Positions 17,276 through 24,949 of a stretch of 33,314 nt of DNA are shown one piece after another. The first letter of the stretch is position 1. Each line of letters starts with the position of its first letter. Position numbers and translations under genes: made by a program. This DNA is from an uncultured Mucispirillum sp. (lineage in GTDB: Bacteria > Chrysiogenota > Deferribacteres > Deferribacterales > Mucispirillaceae), in NCBI GenBank assembly GCA_944324495.1, contig CALUWN010000020.1, positions 1 through 33,314 on the forward strand, written 5' to 3'. The notes below the pieces were generated by a model. It saw only the letters and a program-made list of their open reading frames with translations. It did not search any database and was not told where the DNA came from.

Positions 17276-18814
17276 TTATTGCTCGCTAATGCTTACATAC
17301 TGTTTGAAAACCCAGCCAGTAAGTGTAGGTGATAAGCGAATTTCTACCCACTCATCATTTTCTTGTATATATTCAAATTTCTGCCCTAATTTTGCAGCCC
17401 CAACTCGTACTGCTTCAAGGCTTGGTGAAGAACGCACATTTAATGAGTTTGCTAATATATATACATCTTTTTTAACAATCACAGGCTCAACAGGAGCTGG
17501 TGCCACAGGTGTTTCTATAACAGGAGTTTGCGTAACTGGTGCTTCTATAACTGGCTCTGGAATATTTTGCTGTGCAACAGCTGGCGTTTCCTGCTCTGGT
17601 GCAGGTGTAACAGGAGCTGGAGCAACAGGTGAAGGTGTCACAGGCTCAGGAGTAACTGGTGTTTGCTCTGCTAAAATATTATTTGCAGTATTTTGGGCTG
17701 CCTGAGTATCTGTATTATCTACCATATTATTTTGAGCTGTTTCTACAGGTTCATTTTCCACATGCTCTGCTTTTATATTTTCATGCTCATTTACTGCTTG
17801 AGCATTATTTTCATTTTGTTCTACTACAGCTTTATTATCTGGTTCAACATTATTTGAAGCCACATATACTGGTGCTTCTTTTTTAAAGCTTGAAAGGATT
17901 TTATCAACCCCAAGATAGCCTACTAAAATAGCAAGTACACCAATAACTGCTACTACTGCAAGAGGTTTTGCTTTTAGATTTGACCCTTTTCTGCCAGCTG
18001 CTATTACATGGTTAATACTAGAAATTGCATTACGTAAATGCTCTTCTGTAATTGTGTGAGAATCATCTAAAAAGGCTGCAATAATTGTCCTATCCATCAG
18101 TGTATTAATTAAACGCGGGTTACCTCGTGTTATTTTTGCAATCTTTCTAATTACTCCACGCTGTATTTTAATGTGGCCTTTACCTGCTTTATCAAGATGA
18201 GAATATATATAATCTTTTATATCTTCATCTTTTATATTATAAAGTTTTACATATAATGTTACACGCTGTTTTAACTGCCTTAACCCTTCATCGTTTAATT
18301 TTGCATCAAGTTCAGGCTGGCCTGCTAAAATGATTTTTAAAAGTTTATCTTTTTCAGTTTCTAAGTTTGATAAAAGGCGAAGTTCCTCTAATGTTTCATT
18401 AGGTAAATTCTGTGCCTCATCAATAATAATAACAGCCTTTTTGCCTTGAGAGCCAATATCTATTAAAAAATCTCTTAATCTTGCAAAAAGAGCATTTTTT
18501 GTTAATGTTTTATCAACATGTATATCAAAATCTTCCAGTATTGCCATAAAAAGTTCTTCTGGTGTAAGGTTTGGAAATAAAATATATGCTGAAACTATAT
18601 TTTCAGGAAGTTCATTTATAAATTTTTTAATTGTAATAGTTTTACCAGTTCCCGGCTCACCTGTTAAAACTACAAATGGTTCATCTGAATGGATAAGATA
18701 TGATAATGTGTCTAATGCCTCTAAGTGCATTTTTGTAGGATAGTAAAATTCCACATCAGGAGTTCTTTTAAAAGGGTCCTGATAAAAGCCAAAAAATTCC
18801 GTAGATGTTCTCAT
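17276..18814 (-). CDS. ExeA/GspA-type AAA ATPase with a periplasmic SH3 domain
   Basis: A 512-residue inner-membrane protein. A cytoplasmic AAA domain (about 1-270) has Walker A GEPGTGKT (52-59), Walker B AVIIIDEAQNL (about 127-137) and the start typical of ExeA (FFGFYQDPFKRTPD). A single membrane segment follows (about 284-304), then a long Pro/Ala/Val/Thr/Glu linker (about 315-440) with repeats such as TPVTPEPVTPSP, and a C-terminal bacterial SH3 domain (about 446-512, SLNVRSSPSLEAVRVG). In ExeA the periplasmic part binds peptidoglycan and helps place secretin machines; here an SH3 domain probably does so. It lies 46 bases after the fapA-like gene and 16 bases before trkA. No secretin gene is nearby, so the machine it serves is unknown. 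Confidence 0.85.
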   Translation of the reverse strand: MRTSTEFFGFYQDPFKRTPDVEFYYPTKMHLEALDTLSYLIHSDEPFVVLTGEPGTGKTITIKKFINELPENIVSAYILFPNLTPEELFMAILEDFDIHVDKTLTKNALFARLRDFLIDIGSQGKKAVIIIDEAQNLPNETLEELRLLSNLETEKDKLLKIILAGQPELDAKLNDEGLRQLKQRVTLYVKLYNIKDEDIKDYIYSHLDKAGKGHIKIQRGVIRKIAKITRGNPRLINTLMDRTIIAAFLDDSHTITEEHLRNAISSINHVIAAGRKGSNLKAKPLAVVAVIGVLAILVGYLGVDKILSSFKKEAPVYVASNNVEPDNKAVVEQNENNAQAVNEHENIKAEHVENEPVETAQNNMVDNTDTQAAQNTANNILAEQTPVTPEPVTPSPVAPAPVTPAPEQETPAVAQQNIPEPVIEAPVTQTPVIETPVAPAPVEPVIVKKDVYILANSLNVRSSPSLEAVRVGAAKLGQKFEYIQENDEWVEIRLSPTLTGWVFKQYVSISEQ

Positions 18815-18860
18815 GTTTTTATTAATGCCTCATTTATAAATTAATTTATATTATTCCTAA

Positions 18861-20399
18861 TTAACAGCTTGCTGATATAGGTTTATTAACAATCTCACGT
18901 GCGTATTCGTTGTAGGTAAACTCTACCCTTGTCATCTCAGATTTAATTATTCTGCTTACTCCCAAAATTTTAAGCTCAACACCGGGATATATTGTATCTT
19001 CCACAGTAATTCTTGGTGCATCACATACAGATTTTGAATTTAAATCATTATATTTTTTTTCAAGCAGTTGCAGCCTTCTTTTAAAAGCATCTGCACTATC
19101 TATTAACATTTTTACTTTTGGGTTGTTTTGTATTTTTGGGTCAGAAATATTTAATTTTGATAATGCTTCACTTATTCTGCTGATAGAGTCACTAAGCTGA
19201 GTAATCTCCACCTTAACTTTTTCAGCCTTAGCCTGCAAAAGTGGTGAATAACCAAGAGCAACTTCCATTCTGCCAGAACTTTTAGAGCCTATTTTAGATA
19301 CTTTTATAGTAGAAAACGCCTTAATCTCACCGCCATTAATAATAGTATCTTTGCCGTTTGCTACAATGCTGTTTGCTTCAATTGTAGAATTGTAGCAGTA
19401 TTTTTCAATGGAAAGTTCTCCACCTGTTGAAATACGTGCATTTTCGCCATATCCTATGGAAACATTACCGCCTGCTTTTACAAACCCTTTACTAATAATA
19501 CCCTTAATACCACGGCGTATAACAATAGTATTACGTGCTTTAAGCTCCGCATTTTCTACAATACCATCAACAATAATATCATCAGCCTCTATTATAAATC
19601 CACTTTGTACATTACCTGTTATATGAATAGTGCCTTCAAAACGGATATTACCTATACGCATATCCACATCGCCATCAATTTGTAAAAGTGGCAGCACCGT
19701 AATAGTATCACCTGATAGAATTATATGACCATTATATTTGGAGCGGAACTCAGTTTTTTCAAGATTTGCGTAAACTCCATCTACAACTTCTACCTGCCTG
19801 TCCATACCTTCAACAGCCTTTATAACATTGCCAGTAATATCTCTGCCATCTTTTCCTTTATCTGCAGGTGTGCGTTTTATAATGAGCTGGTCTTTTTGCA
19901 CAAATATGAATTTAGTAAACTCTTTATAGTCTACTTTACCATTTGGAAGAAGTTTTGGTTTAACACTTGGGCGTTCAAAAAGGTATTCTATAACAGCATT
20001 TTTTCCATGAACTGGTGGGTTACCCCTGCATACTGTAACACCTTCTACTATAAAACCTTCGTTTAAAAGATTAACAGCATCCTGTAACGCTTTATCATCA
20101 ATATAGCCAGGGCTTACTTTGTGCTTTTCTGTAAGCATAAATGCAACTTGCTGATATGATATTTTTTTATCATTATTAATGCCGGGATACAGCGATATTC
20201 TTGCCGTAAGCATATCATCTGATATAACAAACCTAATAATAGGCTCAATCATACGGATAGTTTTGACTTCAAGTATATAATCCCCATCTTTAGCAGAGGA
20301 CGGCAGCACTCTGTATTCTTCATTTGGCAACGTATAAACATTACGCGCTGCAAAATCCAGCTTATGCTTATCCTGCTCACCAGCAAGCTTAATAGTCAT
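18861..20399 (-). CDS. fapA: FapA/DUF342 family protein
   Basis: A 512-residue soluble protein of the FapA (DUF342, COG1315) family. A mixed N-terminal domain (about 1-200) is followed by a right-handed beta-helix (about 225-380, with stacked Gly/Asn turns such as ITGNVQSGFIIEADDIIVDG) and a coiled coil (about 385-455), then a short C-terminal strand domain. The name comes from a flagellar assembly protein in Vibrio, but the biochemical role is not settled. GGAG lies six bases before the ATG. A sigma-54-like promoter at 20484-20498 lies about 85 bases upstream, which supports a flagellum-related regulon. It heads the transcript to the GspA-type ATPase and trk genes. Confidence 0.82.
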   Translation of the reverse strand: MTIKLAGEQDKHKLDFAARNVYTLPNEEYRVLPSSAKDGDYILEVKTIRMIEPIIRFVISDDMLTARISLYPGINNDKKISYQQVAFMLTEKHKVSPGYIDDKALQDAVNLLNEGFIVEGVTVCRGNPPVHGKNAVIEYLFERPSVKPKLLPNGKVDYKEFTKFIFVQKDQLIIKRTPADKGKDGRDITGNVIKAVEGMDRQVEVVDGVYANLEKTEFRSKYNGHIILSGDTITVLPLLQIDGDVDMRIGNIRFEGTIHITGNVQSGFIIEADDIIVDGIVENAELKARNTIVIRRGIKGIISKGFVKAGGNVSIGYGENARISTGGELSIEKYCYNSTIEANSIVANGKDTIINGGEIKAFSTIKVSKIGSKSSGRMEVALGYSPLLQAKAEKVKVEITQLSDSISRISEALSKLNISDPKIQNNPKVKMLIDSADAFKRRLQLLEKKYNDLNSKSVCDAPRITVEDTIYPGVELKILGVSRIIKSEMTRVEFTYNEYAREIVNKPISASC

Positions 20400-20433
20400 T
20401 AAAGCTCCATAAAATATTATAATTTAACGCTTT

Positions 20434-20462
20434 ATATTAATAAAAATATAATATAAAAGCAA
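20434..20462 (-). promoter_or_regulatory. possible sigma-70 promoter before fapA
   Basis: On the minus strand TTGCTT (20457-20462) and TAATAT (20434-20439) are 17 bases apart. Another TATAAT lies closer to the gene without a good -35 element. The sequence is so AT-rich that such matches are common, so this is weaker than the sigma-54-like site just upstream. Confidence 0.3.
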
Positions 20463-20483
20463 TACTTTTATGTTTAATTAGTC

Positions 20484-20498
20484 GCAAAATGTGTGCCA
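20484..20498 (-). promoter_or_regulatory. sigma-54-type promoter for the fapA operon
   Basis: The minus strand reads TGGCACACATTTTGC, matching the -24/-12 consensus TGGCACR-N4-TTGC at every fixed position, with the GG and GC doublets ten bases apart. The following base is G rather than A/T. It lies in the short gap between thiL and fapA, with transcription expected to begin about 70 bases before the fapA ATG. Sigma-54 commonly drives flagellar genes, which fits the target. Confidence 0.65.
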
Positions 20499-20508
20499 TT
20501 TACACTTT

Positions 20509-21423
20509 TTATTTAAAATGTTGGTAACCAGATGACGATATTCTTTGCATTTGTCTATCTTTTTCTAGGTATAAACCTTCGCCATACTCTATTCTGCCTA
20601 TTTCATAAATACTTATTTTTAAGTTGTCATATATACTTTTTTTTAGATATGCTGCTTGATTTTTTTCTACTGTAAATAAAAGTGCAAATTCTTCACCAGA
20701 ACTTAAAAAATAATCTAAATAATCTACATTATATTCTTTTAAGTAATCAATATTTAATTTATCATACTCTATAACTGCTTTTTTATGGGAACTTTCTGCA
20801 ATATTTAATAAATCAACAGATACACCGTCGCTAACATCTGTCATAGCAGTAACTGCATCGCAGCTTGAAAGCAAACTTCCAAGCTTATATTCTGCATTCT
20901 TATTGTAATGATAATATTTATCTACCTTAAAATTATGTATGCCTAATTCCTTTTCCAGTGATATTCTACATTTTCCCACATTCCGTGATAAAAATATAAT
21001 ATCGCCCTCTTTTGCACCATTTCTTTTTATTACATTTTTTCCTTTTTCCCCAACTACTGTTAATGATAAAAACAGCCCATTTTTTGAAGATGTGGTATCC
21101 CCTCCTGCAAGAATAACATTATATTTTTCGCATTCTCTTTTTATAAATGGCGTTAATTCTTCTAATATCTTCTCATTATCTGCTGCTATGCCTAAAAATA
21201 CATATTTTGAAGTGCCACCCATGGAAGCTATATCGCTTATATTTGATGTAAAAAGTTTATGGATAACATATTCAAGGGGAGTGCTTTTTAAAAAATGAAT
21301 ATTTTCTACTAAAATATCTTTTGAAATAAGTATATTATTATATATTAATGCTGCATCATCGCCTATTAAGTTATCTTGATTAAAATCTTTTTCTAAAAGC
21401 CTTATAAACTCAAACTCTTTCAT
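20509..21423 (-). CDS. thiL: thiamine-monophosphate kinase
   Basis: Phosphorylates thiamine monophosphate with ATP to give the active cofactor thiamine diphosphate, the step after ThiE. The 304-residue protein has the AIR-synthase-like fold signatures: GDDAALI near 21, SKDILVENIHF, a metal-binding AGGDTTSSKNG and DVSDGVSVDL. It is slightly short for the family but complete at both ends. It overlaps thiE by 14 bases, so the two consecutive pathway steps are coupled. It is the last gene of the minus-strand operon; the sigma-54-like site for fapA begins 11 bases past its stop. Confidence 0.92.
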   Translation of the reverse strand: MKEFEFIRLLEKDFNQDNLIGDDAALIYNNILISKDILVENIHFLKSTPLEYVIHKLFTSNISDIASMGGTSKYVFLGIAADNEKILEELTPFIKRECEKYNVILAGGDTTSSKNGLFLSLTVVGEKGKNVIKRNGAKEGDIIFLSRNVGKCRISLEKELGIHNFKVDKYYHYNKNAEYKLGSLLSSCDAVTAMTDVSDGVSVDLLNIAESSHKKAVIEYDKLNIDYLKEYNVDYLDYFLSSGEEFALLFTVEKNQAAYLKKSIYDNLKISIYEIGRIEYGEGLYLEKDRQMQRISSSGYQHFK

Positions 21424-22039
21424 TAATAATTTCCATAAGTTTTAAAGCATCATCATAAGGTTTTTTAGATGCACAAAGATATGATGAAACAGCTAACCCT
21501 GTAACCTGTGATGAAAGCACATCTTTTGCATTTATGCTGTTAATACCGCCTATTGCAACAGCAGGAATCTTTAACATACTATTTAATGAAAATATACCCT
21601 CTGCCCCTAAAACTGCCCTGTGGTCTTTTTTTGTGGAAGTATCAGTATATGGCCCAATACCTGCATAATCTGCGTAATCATTAGCAAGTAATACATCATC
21701 TTCATTATTACAGGAATAACCTAAAATCAAACCTTTATTATTTTGCCTAATCTCTTTAATATGGCCGTCTTTATAACTTAAATGAAGCCCGTCTGCACCT
21801 AATTTTAATGCAAGCTCTAAACTATCATTCATTATAAATAACGCATTATAATCTGATGTGATTTTTCTAACGATTTGTGCTGTTTTGATTTTTTCTTCAT
21901 AAGGCTGATATTTGTTTCGCAGCTGTACAACACCTGCACCTGCACTTAAAACTTCCTTTAAAAATTCATCTAAAGGAAGTTTAAGCATATCTGTTTCTAA
22001 TACAATATAGAGTTTTAAACAAGATGATAAATTCATCAC
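21410..22039 (-). CDS. thiE: thiamine-phosphate synthase
   Basis: Joins the pyrimidine diphosphate and the thiazole phosphate to make thiamine monophosphate. The 209-residue TIM barrel has GVVQLRNK, the substrate-binding NDSLELALKLGADGLHLS, GYSCNNEDDV, ADYAGIGPYTDTSTK (the phosphate/thiazole loop) and VAIGGINSINAKDV. The start is GTG 22039 or ATG 22036, both overlapping the stop of the csd4-like gene; GGAG is too close for a normal ribosome site, so translation is probably coupled to the gene before. No thiamine-diphosphate riboswitch is visible; thiE and thiL lie at the end of a mixed operon. Confidence 0.92.
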   Translation of the reverse strand: MMNLSSCLKLYIVLETDMLKLPLDEFLKEVLSAGAGVVQLRNKYQPYEEKIKTAQIVRKITSDYNALFIMNDSLELALKLGADGLHLSYKDGHIKEIRQNNKGLILGYSCNNEDDVLLANDYADYAGIGPYTDTSTKKDHRAVLGAEGIFSLNSMLKIPAVAIGGINSINAKDVLSSQVTGLAVSSYLCASKKPYDDALKLMEIINERV

Positions 22040-23589
22040 TCCAGCTCAACAAATATCTTTGCTATATTTTTATTTTTACTGCTGTCTACTGCAACAACAG
22101 GGTATAATTTGCCGTCTTTTCTAACAGAATATTTTTTCAACATATTTTTTGGAGGGAAGATTATTTCATAGCCTCTGTCATCGCCGTCATTTGACCTTAA
22201 ATCATCAGGAAACCAGCCTTTAAAGTTAATAGCTATATTATAATCTTTTACCTGTGCACTAAAAAGTTTTACAAACACTACTTTTGAGCCATCTAGTATT
22301 CTTATACTATCCCCGTTCTTAACATATACATCTTTGTTATTTATAAGCAGATGAAAATATTTTTCACCGGGCTCTATTTTTGTAAGTTTTTCTTCATGCT
22401 TTGTAATATTATTAAGCTTTTGTTGTTCCACTTGAACTTCTATTTCTTCTTGATGAACTTTTTGTTCAACTACTTTTTCTGCTTTTTTAACTTTTGGTTC
22501 AACTGCTTTTATTTTCACTTCACCCATAACAATATTATCTTTTCTAAAAATGATTTTATTGTTTTTAGTAACAGTATATTCTTTATCAATATCATTTAAG
22601 TTACCAAAATTCATAATATCACATGTTAAACCGCGTTTATGGTTTGCAAATATCTCCGTTACTTTTATGGTTGAACCTTTTTCTACTGTAATCTCCTTAC
22701 CACCACGTATAAATTTTTCCATATCACCTGTTTTTATAACAGCACCAACAAATTCAGGTTTATATGTATGAGTATTTGGATACTCTATTTCAATACCTAA
22801 ATTTTTCATAAACTCATTAATCACATAGTTATGGTAAAGCACGTTTTTATCAAGCTTCATATTTTTAGAGCCTTCTATACCAAAAGCAGGTATACATAAA
22901 TCAGCTACCGCATACCATGTGGCAGACTTTCTCATCCCTTTAAATCGTGTTGTGCTTTTACTTGTTTCTGTATTAAAATAATGTTTTTTAGGGTCATCAT
23001 CTGGAATTTTAGCATTAGCTGCATCCATTGCTTTTCTAGCCATTTCACCAAGTTTTAACACTCTGCCGTCTTTACAGGTATATTCTTCTTCATCCACAAT
23101 AACTGAATAGCCAAACCTATCAGGGCTTTTATGCCAGCTAATATGTTCTGGATAATGGTAGCCCCAGCCGTCATGCAGGTTTAAAAACATATCTGATTCT
23201 TTCATATATTCTTTGATTTTATTTACAATATCACCCTGCCAGTCATCTGGAGCCTGTTCAAAAAGCCTGTTCATATCCACGCCTTTTACTTCCCTGTTAT
23301 AAAGCATAATAGAATAAAAATTTGTACGTGGTATAACTATTAAATTACCTTTTTCAAGCTTTATGTCAGCATATGAATCAGCAGATAAAAAGCCACCGGG
23401 CTCATCTCCTTGTATGCCGCCAATAATCAGCATTGTAGGGCCATCCTGCCTGCCATATATTTTATAAACTTCTAATTCATGGTTTGTGCCTTTAAAAAAA
23501 ACTTCCCTTTCTGTAGAAGGTCTTGTAACAGCAAAACTATAATCAATAAATGAAAATAATATTATTACTAAAAAAGCAAATACTCTCAA
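22036..23589 (-). CDS. csd4: M99-type peptidoglycan carboxypeptidase, Csd4/Pgp1-like
   Basis: Predicted to trim peptidoglycan tripeptides to dipeptides in the periplasm. Counting from the TTG start, a signal peptide (1-20) is followed by the peptidase domain, where the zinc site is Gln-x-x-Glu (IQGDEPGG, Gln60 and Glu63) with His139 in LNLHDGWG. Glutamine in place of the usual histidine marks the M99 (Csd4) subfamily. KGVDMNR supplies substrate-binding Asn-Arg, and FGIEGSK holds a likely catalytic Glu239. The C-terminal half is strand-rich. TTG 23589 is preferred because GGAG lies six bases upstream; ATG 23601 lacks a site. It overlaps the stop of the csd6-like gene, its likely partner. The symbol is by resemblance. 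Confidence 0.78.
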   Translation of the reverse strand: MRVFAFLVIILFSFIDYSFAVTRPSTEREVFFKGTNHELEVYKIYGRQDGPTMLIIGGIQGDEPGGFLSADSYADIKLEKGNLIVIPRTNFYSIMLYNREVKGVDMNRLFEQAPDDWQGDIVNKIKEYMKESDMFLNLHDGWGYHYPEHISWHKSPDRFGYSVIVDEEEYTCKDGRVLKLGEMARKAMDAANAKIPDDDPKKHYFNTETSKSTTRFKGMRKSATWYAVADLCIPAFGIEGSKNMKLDKNVLYHNYVINEFMKNLGIEIEYPNTHTYKPEFVGAVIKTGDMEKFIRGGKEITVEKGSTIKVTEIFANHKRGLTCDIMNFGNLNDIDKEYTVTKNNKIIFRKDNIVMGEVKIKAVEPKVKKAEKVVEQKVHQEEIEVQVEQQKLNNITKHEEKLTKIEPGEKYFHLLINNKDVYVKNGDSIRILDGSKVVFVKLFSAQVKDYNIAINFKGWFPDDLRSNDGDDRGYEIIFPPKNMLKKYSVRKDGKLYPVVAVDSSKNKNIAKIFVELE

Positions 23590-24944
23590 ATTCCTCTCCA
23601 TGTTTCAGACTTAATCTTAAAAAACGCTGGACAGCCTGAAAGTTTTAATGTTTTTATTCCTTTATCTTTTACACTGCCTGAAGAATATTCCTGCATAAAT
23701 TCAACAGTATATACTCCTTTTGAATAATACCATTTAATATTAGAAATATTTAATGTTATAGGTATATTTTGTGCAAAAATGGCAGATTTTTTCTCTTTCC
23801 ATTTTAAATAATTATCTCTTCCTGATTTAAAAGTTAAATCATAATTTTCCATATATTTATCAATATCTTGAGATTTCCATGAAGAAGCCCAGTTATTAAC
23901 AAATGCTTTTATCTCATTATCTAAAAACGAAGCTGAAGTAACAGGTTTTGAACGCACTTCCTCACTTATTAATTTTAAACTGCCGTTTTCATCAATAAAA
24001 TAATATCTTTTATTAGTAAAAGTTGTTAAGTTTGGTGCACAGTAAAACTGCTCTGTATCTACAACTGCATATTTTTCATCTTTTATGAAATATTTTGTAT
24101 TCATATTTCTAATATCTTTTTGTGGGTAGATATCCATAAGGGTTGTTTTTGTTGCAGTGTATGCTTTTTTAGTTGTTCCACCAAAAGTTTTAAAATTTGT
24201 ATGGACTGCATCTCTAAATGCCTGCTTATTATTTTTTTCCCATGCAGTCATAAAATCATTAAATGCTTTTTCCACCTTTGATTTTGTGCTTTCATAATTA
24301 TACTCATCTGTATACATTAATTTTTCTGCAATAATAGTAGGTGTGGTTACTTTTATATTTTTAAAAAGCGTGTTAAAATGAGTGTTATTCATAGCAACAC
24401 AACCTTGAGTATATGTTTTATCTAAATCTGGTTTAACGCCGTGCAGCCATATACCGCCGCCAGTTTTTTTCTCTATTCTATCCACCATATTTGGATAGTT
24501 TAATGGGAAAGAGCCAGCCCCATATATTAACGCATAATCGCCATATCTTTTTACAAGCTCATCACCTGAAGAATATGATAATACATAATATACGCCTTCT
24601 GGAGTTTTCTCATCACCCCTTTTAATCTTATTACCGTCAACCCTGCCTGTAAGAATAGGAAATTCTTCTAAAACTTCCATATCATTTCCTTTAAGGCGTG
24701 CAATATACAATCTTTTTAATGATTTATCCACAAGTACAACATTAGTTTCTTCTGCACCATTACCAGATAAATTAGCAATAGTGTTTTTCCCAAGCCTGCT
24801 TTTAGCCTCTGGTGCTTGGTTTTCAATTACTTCTTTAGATACATCTTCTTTTTTTACTTTTGCATCTTCTGGCACTTGTTCATAACCATAACTTATGGAA
24901 GATGAAACAAAAAGAATGCATAATATTGCATAAATTATTCTCAT
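23586..24944 (-). CDS. csd6: YkuD-type L,D-carboxypeptidase/transpeptidase with NTF2-like repeats, Csd6/Pgp2-like
   Basis: Predicted periplasmic enzyme that trims tetrapeptides to tripeptides (Csd6/Pgp2) or makes L,D-crosslinks. Counting from ATG 24944, a signal peptide (1-20) and a short charged linker precede a YkuD domain (about 65-210) with the motif GIWLHGVKPDLDKTYTQGCVAM; the catalytic His168 and Cys182 are intact. Two NTF2/SnoaL-like repeats follow (about 220-335 and 345-450), where Helicobacter Csd6 has one. GGTGAT lies five bases before ATG 24944; an ATG at 24956 overlaps the RsmF stop. Its neighbour is the M99 enzyme that would act on its product, which favours the Csd6-type role over a generic crosslinking enzyme. 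Confidence 0.75.
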   Translation of the reverse strand: MRIIYAILCILFVSSSISYGYEQVPEDAKVKKEDVSKEVIENQAPEAKSRLGKNTIANLSGNGAEETNVVLVDKSLKRLYIARLKGNDMEVLEEFPILTGRVDGNKIKRGDEKTPEGVYYVLSYSSGDELVKRYGDYALIYGAGSFPLNYPNMVDRIEKKTGGGIWLHGVKPDLDKTYTQGCVAMNNTHFNTLFKNIKVTTPTIIAEKLMYTDEYNYESTKSKVEKAFNDFMTAWEKNNKQAFRDAVHTNFKTFGGTTKKAYTATKTTLMDIYPQKDIRNMNTKYFIKDEKYAVVDTEQFYCAPNLTTFTNKRYYFIDENGSLKLISEEVRSKPVTSASFLDNEIKAFVNNWASSWKSQDIDKYMENYDLTFKSGRDNYLKWKEKKSAIFAQNIPITLNISNIKWYYSKGVYTVEFMQEYSSGSVKDKGIKTLKLSGCPAFFKIKSETWRGI

Positions 24945-24949
24945 TCTTA

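Noticed and set aside
17211-17705. 164-codon plus-strand frame rich in Gly and Thr
   Set aside because: It mirrors the Pro/Ala/Val-rich linker of the GspA-type ATPase on the other strand; the repeat composition keeps it open.
20486-20510. Terminator hairpin at the end of thiL
   Set aside because: The stem (AAAATGTGT with ACACTTTTT) has a mismatch, overlaps the stop codon and lacks a proper T-run; the same bases are better explained as the sigma-54 site.
21410-22100. Possible thiamine-diphosphate riboswitch before thiE
   Set aside because: thiE overlaps the upstream gene and no conserved CTGAGA-type riboswitch core is visible there or upstream of rsmF.
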